Shown in pieces: positions 1-9,281 of a DNA stretch of 64,000 bases (position 1 is the stretch's first letter; each line of letters opens with the position of its first letter). Below the pieces are notes generated by a model. That model was not told the origin of the DNA and ran no database searches. It was given only the letters and a program-made list of their open reading frames with translations. This DNA comes from Triticum aestivum (taxonomy: Eukaryota > Streptophyta > Magnoliopsida > Poales > Poaceae): NCBI RefSeq assembly GCF_018294505.1, contig NC_057801.1:199830538-199894537 (forward strand). The letters run 5' to 3'. A program made the translations under genes and the position numbers.

Positions 1-2
1 GA

Positions 3-500
3 TACCTGCGTGGTACTTCTAATGCTTATTTACAGTTTGGGAAAACTGGAGATGGACTTGTTGGTTTTGTTGATTCTGATTTTGCTGGTGATTTGGATAA
101 GAGAAGATCACTCACAAGTTATGTTTTCACCATTGGTGGTTGTGCTGTGAGTTGGAGAGCAACTTTGTAGTCTATTGTGGCTTGTTCCACTATTGATGCC
201 GAGTATATGGCTATTTCCGAGGCATGCAAAGAAGCTATCTGGTTGAAAGGTTTATATACTGAGCTTTGTGGAGATTCATCTTGCCCTACCGTATTTAGTG
301 ACAGTCAAAGTGCTATATATCTTACCAAGAATCCAATGTACCATGAGAGAACAAAGCACATTTATGTAAGATATCACTATATTCGAGATGTTGTTGCTGA
401 AGGCGATTTAAAGGTATGCAAGATAAGTACTCATGATAATCCTGCTGATATGATGACAAAGCCAGTTCCGACCAATAAGTTTGAGCTTGCTCAGGCTTAG
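3..500 (+). pseudogene. Copia polyprotein, RNase H C-terminal fragment (element 0)
   Basis: This is the end of a Ty1/Copia polyprotein that enters from outside the window. It reads in one frame from base 3 to the stop at 498-500. The RNase H landmarks are visible: a DSDFAGD motif near the start, STIDAEYMA at about 186-215, a [13 protein letters not shown] stretch, and a closing NPADMMTKP motif typical of Copia C-termini. A TAG at 168-170 falls where the family normally has a coding residue just before SIVACST, so the copy is broken. It is followed by a short untranslated stretch and a 3' LTR in the same orientation, so it is the 3' end of a plus-strand element. Confidence in the family is high; the lineage was not determined. 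Confidence 0.85.
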
Positions 501-613
501 TTGGTATTTCTCATTAGTCCTATGGACTTTGACGCACAAGGTGTTTATGCTGATTTGAATGGAGTTATTTACTTTCTTCGACTATTGGAGGGAATTTGGA
601 TCAAGGTGGAGAT

Positions 614-910
614 TGTTAAATTGTGATCCAAATTATACCGTGTTGGACTAGACGTAGTACAACTGGTGTTGGTCTTTGCATTGACGTCGACGCGTACAAG
701 TACAACTCGTTTACTTGTCCTTCAAGGACTCTCTGTATTGCCCTCATATATACCCCATGTAGTCGCGCCTCAGACGGTCTGTCGTCTCGTGCTTGTAATA
801 CTCCTCCTTATAGTGATTGCGCCTTCGTGCGTCCGTGGTTTTCTCCCACAGGAATTTCCACGTAAAAATCTGTGTCTTTCGTGTCTTGTTTTTCTCGTTA
901 TTATCTAACA
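614..910 (+). repeat. 3' LTR of Copia element 0
   Basis: The segment starts TGTTA and ends TAACA, a perfect 5-bp terminal inverted repeat with TG...CA ends. It is preceded by a purine-rich tract (AAGGTGGAG, 603-611) that fits a polypurine tract. It lies 114 bp after the Copia stop codon. The bases after it (ATTAA) are the expected target duplication, but the 5' copy lies outside the window. The length of 297 bp is short but normal for several Copia lineages. Confidence 0.8.
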
Positions 911-1374
911 ATTAACGTGCACAGAGAAAGAAACTATTTGCACACAAGTCATAATTCTTTTTAATCCGTACCTCCGTAAACAAAGTTTTTCCATCAGCTT
1001 CCTCAAGTACGCGACAGCCGCTTGCTGTATTTTTATTAGGGCTATAAGAAGGGCTAGTGCCCTATTTTAGGCCCCGATTGGGAGCCATGTATCATTATAC
1101 ACCGGTAAATATCATATAGGTGTATTTTACTGTTTCACGAGAGATTCCAGTATTTTACAAGTGGTTGAATATCATACAGTTGTATTTTACCGTTTCACAT
1201 AAGATCCTAGTATCTTCTATATCTAAATAGCTAACCTTCACTAGCCGATTTTTCTCAACATGCAAATATGACACCTCATCGTTTAATATACATGGAGAAA
1301 GGTCCACCATAATATGCGATAATGCATAATAAAAAGCCACCTCAACATGCAAACATGCATGAGAATTTACATTC
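911..1374. other. Unassigned intergenic DNA
   Basis: No gene is supported. The stretch holds short repeats of a word like GTGTATTTTAC followed by a TTTCAC word (about 1120-1200), with similar words near 2820-2890. It may be an old degenerate element, but no terminal repeats could be paired. Confidence 0.4.
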
Positions 1375-1535
1375 CACTCCCCCGTTCCTAAATATAAGAC
1401 TTTTTAGAGATTTCACTATAGATTACATATGGAGTAAAATGAGTGAATCTACACTCTAATGTATGTCTATATACATCTGTATGTAGTCTGTATTAGGATC
1501 TCTAAAAGGTCTTATATTTAGGAACGGAGTGAGTA
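1375..1535. mobile_element. Stowaway MITE
   Basis: The ends are inverted copies: CACTCCCCCGTTCCTAAATA at the left and TATTTAGGAACGGAGTGAGTA (20 of its bases matching in reverse) at the right, with TA at the right border. The CTCC(C/T)CCGTTCC terminus and a length near 160 bp are typical of Triticeae Stowaway (Tc1/mariner) MITEs. It has no coding capacity. Confidence 0.85.
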
Positions 1536-2315
1536 TTATGATATTTACAATATACAATAATCTGACACCACAAATCATATTTATTTTCATCTTTATTTCT
1601 CACATTATTACTTCAAATATTCATATTCCATACAACCAATTCTAATTCAATATATTGCAAGACATTCCTGCAATAACGTGCGAGATATCATCTAGTTTTA
1701 CAAGTGGTTGAAAACCATGTCTCACGAGGAGCTCTTTGAGCAGCACGGTTGCAACTCTCGGCTCAATCCCTGCAGCAGCCTCCATGGCACGCCGTTGCAC
1801 ACCTCCACCTCGCAATCTAGCATACTGCCGCACACATCCGCCTCCCCCTCGCTCATCCCTCTCTAGTTTCTTCCTTCTCCTCCCCCTCCCCCGCTGCAAA
1901 CCTCGACTCGAGCCAATCTCGTGACAGATGCGGGCTGCTTGGTGCAAGCGCGTGGCCTATTGCCATATGCTCGCTATGGAGCTTGTCGGCCTACGTGCCT
2001 CACCGCCACATCCATAGTGTCAGGTTGGAAGAAGACATGTCGCAAGCGCCCTGGAGCTTGCCGCTCTTTTCCTTGCGTCTTCGGGCTAGTGGCTCGAATA
2101 ACACGTCCCGCAACTGCTCGCGCCTACGCTCTCCGCCCGACCAAGACCATTGCGTGCTCTTTGTCATCGGTGGCATCCCCGTCCCAAGTTGTTACGGCAG
2201 CTTAGCCCTCGTCTTCGCGTGAGAGAGCAGAATAGTAGATGGGTCTCGACAAACGAGGGGGTGGGGAAAACAGATCAAGGGGCGTGTATCCAATACCGAC
2301 CGATTGCAGTTGTAG
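1536..2315. other. Unassigned DNA with a weak GC-rich open frame
   Basis: A minus-strand frame of about 100 codons (1642-1947) and several plus-strand frames exist, but they are low-complexity and arginine- or proline-rich, without recognisable domains. The words ATATCATCTAGTTTTACAAGTGG at about 1685 and a related one at about 1155 suggest an old dispersed repeat. No gene is called. Confidence 0.35.
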
Positions 2316-2792
2316 GAGCATCTACAGCCGGGCGCCTCAAACCTTCCTCATATGCCTAGGCGGACGGTCCGGTCACTGACCGGTCAAAAAACCCACGGGC
2401 GTTTCAAACCGATCTCAAACGAGCTGGCTGACCGGCACCCCTCGTATCCAGCTCAAATATAGGGCGGATATGGGGAGGCCCGGGCGTGTCCGCCACGTCA
2501 GATCCGACCCAGGCCGGTCCACCCGACTCCACATATATTCGTCCCCATCCGCTCTTCGGACCAAACCCTAGCCACTCCGACAAGGAAGAGCAGGGCATGA
2601 GAGACAGCGGCGCCTTGAGTCCCGTGAGCCGGACGAGCTCCGCTTAAAGATCACTTTACGTTGTATGTAATAGTATGGATTTGAGGTATCCAGTTGTGGA
2701 ATCAATTATTTAAGGCGTGACCGGTCATTGTCCGCAGACGCCGTCCGAGTGCATTTGAGGGGTTGGATTTGTTGTATCTAGCTGTAATGCTC
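2316..2792 (+). mobile_element. Short Harbinger-like element F (deletion derivative)
   Basis: The left end GAGCATCTACAGCCGGG pairs with the inverse of the right end, GAGCATTACAGCTAG. It is flanked by TAG at the left and TAA at the right, an imperfect 3-bp duplication. The end sequence is of the same type as elements A, B, C and D at 49-59 kb. Inside, the plus strand shows an ATATAT box near 2531 and an AACCCTAGC leader, followed by an ATG at 2597 that opens only a short frame. It looks like an ORF-bearing element whose ORF was lost. Confidence 0.6.
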
Positions 2793-3017
2793 TAAGTAAG
2801 TGAAACGTTTTTCCTATGGGTGTATTTTACACCGCGAAAACGACCAGGGTATTTGGGATTCATCCTGTTTTTTACACGTAAATGTTTCACAGGCGTTTTG
2901 GTTTGCAAGATAACCAATCCTATTTTCGATGTGTATGTTCTACGGGCGTTTGGGCTGCAAAACGACTAAGCAAGCGCGCCCTTAGGACCGCTATTGGACT
3001 ATTGGAAAAGCCATTAA
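2793..3017. other. Unassigned spacer
   Basis: No gene or paired terminal repeat is seen. It is T-rich and related in word use to 1100-1200. Confidence 0.3.
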
Positions 3018-3537
3018 GGCCGCGTTTGGCATCGATGTAATTGAATACAGGTGTAACTTAGGGCCTATTCGGTTTGGAGGATTTTCATAGAAAACACATA
3101 GGAACAAGGATCCCGAAAGAAATTTTCTATAGATGCGTTCGGTTTGTAGGAAATGTGTATAGGAATTTCGTAGGAATACTATTCATTTCCTGTGTTTTTG
3201 GAGGAAATTACACATCCACTCAAAGCTCATTTTGCGCGTAGGAACGAGGCGAGCCAATTCCTTAGGGTGGCAAGTGCCATCCTATAAAATTCCTATACTA
3301 GTCATAATTCCTACGTTATGAAATCCTCCAAACCGAATGAGCCCTTACCGGCCGAAGGCTATTCCCGGCTGGAAAAAGAAACGACGGGCCTAAGTTTTAT
3401 ACGGTAGTACTTGAAATGGAGCTTAAGGCCCTGCTTGAAATGGGTGCAAGTTTTTACACCTGTATTTACTTTACAGGTGTAAATTAGGTATCCTAAACTG
3501 ACCAGAAACGAGCTGAAGCGCTGATCCAAGCAGGGCC
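3018..3537. mobile_element. Outer Tourist-like MITE (carries a nested MITE)
   Basis: It is bounded by TAA at 3015-3017 and 3538-3540. The left end GGCCGCGTTTGGCATC is an imperfect inverse of the right end (reverse complement GGCCCTGCTTGGATC). Excluding the nested 284-bp MITE and one TTA, the element is about 233 bp, normal for Tourist (PIF/Harbinger-related) MITEs. GTGTAAC and GTGTAAATTA words lie at the two sides of the inner insertion and near the far end. Confidence 0.6.
3061..3344. mobile_element. Tourist MITE nested in another MITE
   Basis: It is flanked by TTA at 3058-3060 and 3345-3347. The left end GGGCCTATTCGGTTTGGAGG matches the reverse complement of the right end, GGGCTCATTCGGTTTGGAGG, in 18 of 20 positions. 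The 284-bp length, TTA duplication and TTCGGTTTGGA core are diagnostic of Tourist. It is non-coding. Confidence 0.9.
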
Positions 3538-3860
3538 TAAGGAGGTTTTTTGCATCGAGAAACTGCTGTCGCACCTCATAGATTGTTATGGATATGTTTG
3601 CTGGCAGTGACTGGAAATTGTGCTAGTGGCATGTCATCTACCGTAGTTTTCAAAATCCCCATGCGAAAGACCGACTTGCAAACAAATCACTGATATTAAA
3701 AAATTTATATTGTGACAACGACTTGAGTAAACAAGAGCTATACAAAGGACAAGTTTTGACTCTTATTACTAGCAGTATAACCGGAAGACCTCGTACAAAT
3801 ACTTCATTGCTTCATGCTTGCAATTCACCAGGCTTCTTCAATTGTACGTGATACTGACTT

Positions 3861-5237
3861 TCACCTCACCGTGGTTTGTGCTGATTGTCCGAATTCTATG
3901 GTCCCAGTCAAGAGGGAACTCAACATCACCTTCAAAGGGATGGGAACCCCCTTGTTGCTTGGAGTTGTCACATTCAACCGTACCTTAATTGTAAGAAATG
4001 GCTGTGGATTGATGGGCACCGTAACAATGAACCGTTGCATTGGCTGTAGGATCACACTACCATTGCTGCCAGCAGAGGGGGTGAGCTGCACCTTCTCCTC
4101 CTCCCCGCAGAGAAAGAGCAACACACTTTCATCCTCGAAGATCCGGTTATGCGCAGTGATTTGACCGTGCAAATGGATTGTCTGAAATGTATCGTCACCA
4201 AAGAGGCGGAGGCTGACCTGCACATGGACCCCCAAGCCTTCCTTCATCAACACATATGACACAATGAGGCGGCGGCCATACTTTGTTGTGATAATGCGAT
4301 CTTCATACTTGTCATCCCCACGTGGGCGATCTCCAAAAACTAGAGTAGCAGTGTCAGTAATACCAGGTCCGCTTCTATCAGGGATTTCAATTTTCATGAC
4401 ACCAGAACCAAATCCTGAGATGGTTTCGAATGGCCCCGTGAGCACCAAATTGCCCTGCAATTATCATATCAATGAGATTAACAAAAGATGAACATTCAAC
4501 GTAAAAAATGATAGACAAGTATAATAGATGTGCAGTCGCGGGTTAACCTACTAGAATATTTATGCCTTCAGGCAAGAGCCTATATATTTTTACATACAAA
4601 TATAATATCAACTTTGTGTCACAAAAACATGAAGAAAATGTTGGTCAAAAACTTATGTAACGAAACAAGAAATACAACTTATAATTTGGAATCTAAGATT
4701 AATAAGAGATAAGTAAAGTTAGCATTTCACCAACATCTTAACATTCTTCTACCCAACTCTATAGCAACCTTATATCATGACAGAGCCTAGCTATCATCAA
4801 TGAAGCATGCCTACCTCAGAGTCAAATTTGCAATTTTCTCCTTCTTTCTGGTGGTACACAAACTGACCACCATTCTCGTCAAAGACCATGATTTTGCCAA
4901 CAAAGGGAAAATATGGATACACAGCCAATAGCTCCACCGATGGTCCAGGTCGGCAAAAACATAGGACTTTCTCAACGTCAACCACATCATCACTGGTTTC
5001 ATTAGGTGGCGACATTGGTTGCAGTTGCTTAATGTCATCATCCTCAGCATTGCCAGCAACCGCTTGCCACGTCGACCGCTCTTTGCCATCAATAGTAGCA
5101 TTAGTAGCTGCCGAATCTTGCTGCTCATTGCTAGCATCATCCTCATCGCCAGGTGAAAGCAAACGGAAATCTATTATATTTTTTGTTCTTGTGTTCCAAG
5201 CCTCACAAAAAATCACCATTGTTCTTGAGAAGGATGC
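3861..5237 (-). CDS. Two 3' exons of a DUF6598-like cereal gene
   Basis: Two minus-strand exons join in phase 0. The first runs 5237 to 4815 (141 codons), entered at an AG at 5239-5238 and ended by GAG|GTAGGC. The second runs 4454 to 3861 (198 codons including the stop), entered after TTGCAG. The joined protein has an acidic linker in the first exon (GDEDD, NAEDDD), then a beta-rich globular region beginning near VELLAVYPYFPF and continuing across the junction with NLVLTGPFETISGFG, then KIEIPDRSG, DDKYEDRII and alternating strands to the C-terminus. The order LTGP, then V-x-I/E strand, then an E-D-K segment resembles the grass-expanded DUF6598 family, whose function is unknown; I hold that only moderately. 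Both exons are free of stops. A further exon fits upstream at 6165-6094. The intron between 5237 and 6094 contains a Stowaway MITE. Confidence 0.6.
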
Positions 5238-5305
5238 CTTTCAAAGAATGTGGATAATGTTAGTAATAAGCATTTAACCTCAAATCTCTCTACTTAAAAA
5301 CTATG

Positions 5306-5391
5306 TACTCTCTCCGATCCATATTAACTGTCGCTAATTTAGTACAAAGTTGTACTAAATCAGAGACAATTAATATGGATAGGAGGGAGTA
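5306..5391. mobile_element. Short Stowaway MITE in an intron
   Basis: The 86-bp segment includes TA at both ends and is almost a pure inverted repeat. TACTCTCTCCGATCCATATT at the left pairs with AATATGGATAGGAGGGAGTA at the right, and the centre holds AGTACAAAGTTGTACT. This is a standard Triticeae Stowaway. It lies inside the predicted intron between exons 6094 and 5237 of the minus-strand gene. Confidence 0.9.
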
Positions 5392-6093
5392 ATATGTAAG
5401 GTTATGTCTTTAGTTCCTCTTTTTCATCATCCCCCTCCAACCCACCACATGTGTTTCCGGTTTTGCCGATTTTGCCACCGATTTTCCTTGAAAACGGCCT
5501 CAACTTCCCTACATCTTATAGCCTTACCAAATAAGATCATGTTTTCTTTGGTAAGCCAGAAAATACTGATTCAATTGACAGCAAAAGTCTTATTTATGAT
5601 ATGTAATCACATTAACAATAAACGGGCAGATAGATCACGGTGATTGCATACAAAATTTGTACACCGTTGCAACGCATGGGCAATTATGCAGTCCAAAAAA
5701 AATCGGTAAGAACTAACCATACACTCTTTCTTAGATATGATGAAAAATGCAATTAATCATTCTCAAAGCACATAACAAGATACAAAGCGCAAATTTTGCA
5801 ATTACTAAGTTTATCTATTGCCTTATTTTTTTTAGTTTCCAATTTGATGAACTATGGTAATCCAGTTTGCTTAACCAGCTTAAGCACCATTTACACAACA
5901 GGTAATAAAATAAGAAAGAATGTCAATAGAACATAGTTTAAGCAAAAGATATCTTTAAGGCTGTCTTAGTTGCGTACAAATTTGTATTGTCCTCAGGATT
6001 TAGTATGGTTTTTGATGTATGCTTTCGTAGGGGATATTATTTGACGAAAATAAGATAAGAGAATCAAATCAAAATAATCTACAGGATTCCTAC
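5392..6093 (-). other. Intron sequence of the DUF6598-like gene
   Basis: The stretch is AT-rich and without coding potential. The segment CCGTTGCAACGCATGGGC near 5663 resembles a motif common at ends of Triticeae DNA elements and near 62780 here, but no partner end could be paired. Confidence 0.4.
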
Positions 6094-6165
6094 CTGCACA
6101 TTGCCGAAACAATTCCTCATTGTTTCAAAGACTGGAGTCATCAAGAGAGACTCGGCGGTGAGTAC
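6094..6165 (-). CDS. Candidate upstream exon of the DUF6598-like gene
   Basis: A 72-nt minus-strand stretch (24 codons, no stop) lies between an AG at 6167-6166 and a CAG|GTAGGA donor at 6094/6093. Its phase is 0 at both ends, so it joins the 5237 exon in frame. It contains an internal ATG (LLMTPVFETMRNC). An ATG at 6509 in a GC-rich stretch ending at a good donor (TTTG|GTAGGC, 6439) would be an obvious first exon, but its phase does not match. Either translation starts at the internal ATG, or another first exon exists, or the gene is damaged. Confidence 0.4.
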
Positions 6166-6724
6166 CTTTCAAAGTGCAGATTATAATTAGCAGTGATTAT
6201 TCGACTTAGACCTTGAGTCTACGAATAAAAATAATTTCAGTACAAATTAGTTGTCCTGTTAAATTGATATGCCGAAGGAATAATTAAAATACAAATTTGT
6301 GGTGCAATCTTTATCTACTGCTTCAATTAATATTCAAAACCATTCGCATCTTGAAAATTGGCTAAGGTAAGAGCAGAGTCAAGGATCAAAAGGAAAGAAT
6401 TATCTGAGAAAACAGATTTGGAGGTTGTGTTCGCCTACCAAACAGATTTGGATGTCCACCAGGATGCTCTTTCCGTCGGCGGCGGCCCCCCGCCGATCCC
6501 TGTCGACATACTTCACACCCACGCTCGCGGGCAGACGGCTCTCGACCGACGCTCGACGGACAGTCTAAACCCTTAGACTGGATTAGATGCGGCGGCGAAG
6601 TGAGGGCGATGGCTCGTGGTCCTGGTCCTTTACTGCGTGGATTGGCAAGCGGACGGAGGCCGACTCGGCCTCGTGCTCCGTCTCCTCCCAACGACACGCT
6701 GGGAAGCGCAGCGCCGCGCCGCCT
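6166..6724 (-). other. Possible 5' region of the DUF6598-like gene, cut by Copia-1
   Basis: From 6380 to 6720 the DNA becomes GC-rich and on the minus strand looks like a 5' UTR plus short first exon (ATG at 6509, donor at 6438-6437). The exon phase does not fit the downstream exon, so it is not called as CDS. The Copia-1 nest inserted at 6720-6724, so the natural continuation upstream of this gene is at 48582 and beyond. Confidence 0.35.
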
Positions 6725-6897
6725 TGTTGAACGTGTATCTATGTATAGGTCAGGGCACGCCTCCTTTCTCCTTCGTTTCTACGTACAGTGTATAGCTTGG
6801 GAGACAAGTTGAGGTTGTGCATCCTTGTACCTATACATGTGCACTTGCACGTGAGCAATGAATTGAGTCGCATGCAATCCAACCTTTCCTAACAACA
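6725..6897 (+). repeat. 5' LTR of Copia-1
   Basis: It begins TGTTGA and ends CTAACAACA, immediately before TGGTATCAG. It is 173 bp and aligns end to end with 48401-48576. Confidence 0.85.
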
Positions 6898-6906
6898 TGG
6901 TATCAG
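6898..6906 (+). other. Primer binding site of Copia-1
   Basis: TGGTATCAG directly after the LTR is the start of the initiator-methionine tRNA complement used by most plant Copia elements. After nine bases the match breaks off. Confidence 0.75.
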
Positions 6907-6944
6907 TTTTCGTTTTCTCTCCTGTGATCTAAACTTCGGCTCCA

Positions 6945-7800
6945 CGCCACCGCCGCCGCTGCCCCAAAGCCGCTGCCGCAACCCGCCGCCGCCGGTCTCT
7001 CTCCTTCTCACCGCAGTCGCTGCCCTCCTGCCGCTGGGGCCTCTCTCCCTACCAACGCCGCCATCATACCTTGCCGCAGCCGCTCCCTCACGCCGCCGCC
7101 GCCGCCGCATCTTGCCGCTGCTGCCTCTACCCCAAGCCACCGCTGCCGCAACCCGCTGCCGCCGGCCTCTCTCCTTCTCANNNNNNNNNNNNNNNNNNNN
7201 NNNNNNNNNNNNNNNNNNNNNNNNNNNNNNNNNNNNNNNNNNNNNNNNNNNNNNNNNNNNNNNNNNNNNNNNNNNNNNNNNNNNNNNNNNNNNNNNNNNN
7301 NNNNNNNNNNNNNNNNNNNNNNNNNNNNNNNNNNNNNNNNNNNNNNNNNNNNNNNNNNNNNNNNNNNNNNNNNNNNNNNNNNNNNNNNNNNNNNNNNNNN
7401 NNNNNNNNNNNNNNNNNNNNNNNNNNNNNNNNNNNNNNNNNNNNNNNNNNNNNNNNNNNNNNNNNNNNNNNNNNNNNNNNNNNNNNNNNNNNNNNNNNNN
7501 NNNNNNNNNNNNNNNNNNNNNNNNNNNNNNNNNNNNNNNNNNNNNNNNNNNNNNNNNNNNNNNNNNNNNNNNNNGTCGCCGCCGCTCCCTCACGCTGCCG
7601 CCGCCGCCGCATCTTGCCGCCGCTGCCTCTACCCCAAGCCGCCGCTGCTGCAACCTGCCGCCGACGGCCTCTCTCCTTCCCACCGCAGCCACCGCCCTCC
7701 TGCCGTCGTTGCCTCTCTCCCTACCTACGCCGCCGCCGCACCTTGCCGCCGCCTCCGTCCCTGCCGCTGTTCTTGCCTCTCTCCCTTCCATCTCATCTCC
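6945..7800 (+). repeat. GC-rich tandem repeat in the Copia-1 leader, with assembly gap
   Basis: Segments such as CTACCCCAAGCC, CCGCTGCCGCAACC and GGCCTCTCTCC recur at about 6961, 7131 and 7635. The first two are about 170 bp apart. The unit is cytosine-rich CCG/GCC trinucleotide DNA with no stable reading frame. The gap of N from 7181 to 7574 falls within this array, so the true copy number is unknown. The long open frames here in several frames come from sequence bias and from N. Confidence 0.6.
7181..7574. other. Assembly gap (394 N)
   Basis: It is a run of N inside the Copia-1 leader repeat. Sequence content is unknown. Confidence 1.
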
Positions 7801-7848
7801 CACAAAAACCCTAATCCTCATCCACTTTAGCCATCTACTATTGTCGCC

Positions 7849-9281
7849 ATGGACTCCTCTTTCTCAAGTGCCTCCAATCTTCTCACCGGCGCCAACCCGT
7901 GGACTAGAGTGGGCCATGCCCACCGCACGCCGGTTCCGTGCGACCCCACACCGAGCCTTCTCGGTCCGTGCCCGACCAGCCATCAGGCGCCCCTGGCGGC
8001 ACCGCAACAGTCGCCCGGGGCGGCTACCCACCGCTGCCCGTGCAGCAGATGACGGGTGGCTACCCGCCACTGCCCCCACCCCTGCCCTATGGGGGCCCTG
8101 CCATGCCGCCGCCCCCCACGCCCTGGGATCCCGCTCCTCTTGCGGCACTGCACTCAGCTCCTTCACCGAGTAACTCCGGCGGTGGTGGTGATTGGTACAT
8201 GGACACGGGCGCTACCGCCCACATGTCAGCACATCCCGGTAACCTTATCCCTTCCTATCTGGTTCACACATCCACTTGCATCATCGTCGACGATGGCTCT
8301 TCTTTACCTATCACACACATCAGCCATAGTTCTTTTCCTTCTAGATACATGCCATTATCTATGTATACATTCTTGTCTCACCTACACTAATCAAGAATCT
8401 AGTTTTTGTTCGTTCTTTTACTCGTGAAAATCCTGTCAATGTTGAATTTGACGAAATCGGTTTTTCCGTTAAGGACGCCCGTACCCGGATGGTTCTCCAC
8501 CGGTGTGACAGCCTAGACGAGCTCTACCCGGTGCACTCATCCTCCACCGCCACCGCCACCGCCACCCCTGTCGACCTCTAGCATGCTCGTTTAGGCCATC
8601 CCAATTCAGCCGCACTTCGTCATACTCTTCAGAGTTCCTCACCATGTAATAAGATCGATGACCATACCTGCCATGATTTTCGTGTCGGGATGCATGTTCG
8701 TCTTCCGTTTAGTGCATCCACCACCATATCTTCTTTTCTATTCCAATTACTTCATAGTGATATATGGACATCTCCGGCCGCGAGCAATACTGGCTATCTT
8801 TATTACCTCGTGATCTTAGACGGTTTCTCACATTATGTGTGGACGTTTCCCTTACGTCGCAAGTCTAATGCACTCACGACTCTTACGGCTTTCTATGCCT
8901 ACGTCTCCATGCAGTTTGATCGACCCATACATGCACTCCAAACCGATAAAGGGAAAGAATTTACAACCTTGTCGTTCGCACACTTCTCGCATCACATGGC
9001 ACCATCTTTCGCCTCACATGTCCATACACATCTCAGCAGAACGGCCGCGTTGAACGCGTGCTATGCACTCTCAATGATTGTGTATGTACCGTTCTCTTTC
9101 ATGCTAACGTGCCTCCTCGGTTTTGGCCCGACACACTCGCCATCGCATCTCTTCTACTTAACATACGTCCATGTCATGTTTGCTGGAACTATGCACCCCA
9201 CCAGCTCCTCTTCGGCACTCCACCCTCGTATGACGAGCTTCGTGTCTTCGGGTGTCTTTGTTACCCTAGCATTGCCTCCAC
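7849..9281 (+). pseudogene. Copia-1 gag remnant, protease and integrase (5' half)
   Basis: The ATG at 7849 starts a typical gag N-terminus (MDSSFSSASNLL) that breaks off after about 20 codons into a proline-rich tail, so the gag core and zinc knuckle are absent. The protease motif WYMDTGATAHMS is read at about 8194-8229. The pre-integrase LGHPNSAALRH word is at about 8594. The integrase region follows with LLHSDIWTSPA (about 8749) and QTDKGKEFTT (about 8941), then LLFGTPPSYDELRVFGC at about 9210. Several frameshifts and stops separate these pieces. The frame is cut at 9281 by Copia-2 and resumes at 46341. Confidence 0.8.

Noticed and set aside
1642..1947. Minus-strand gene of about 100 codons
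   Set aside because: It is Arg/Gly-rich low-complexity sequence with no domain, no promoter and competing frames on the other strand.
6439..6509. First exon of the DUF6598-like gene (ATG 6509, donor after 6439)
   Set aside because: The exon leaves two extra bases, which does not match the phase-0 acceptor at 6165; joining gives an early stop.
6889..8173. Long open frames of 250-350 codons around the first gap
   Set aside because: They consist mostly of N and CCG repeats and are open in several frames on both strands.
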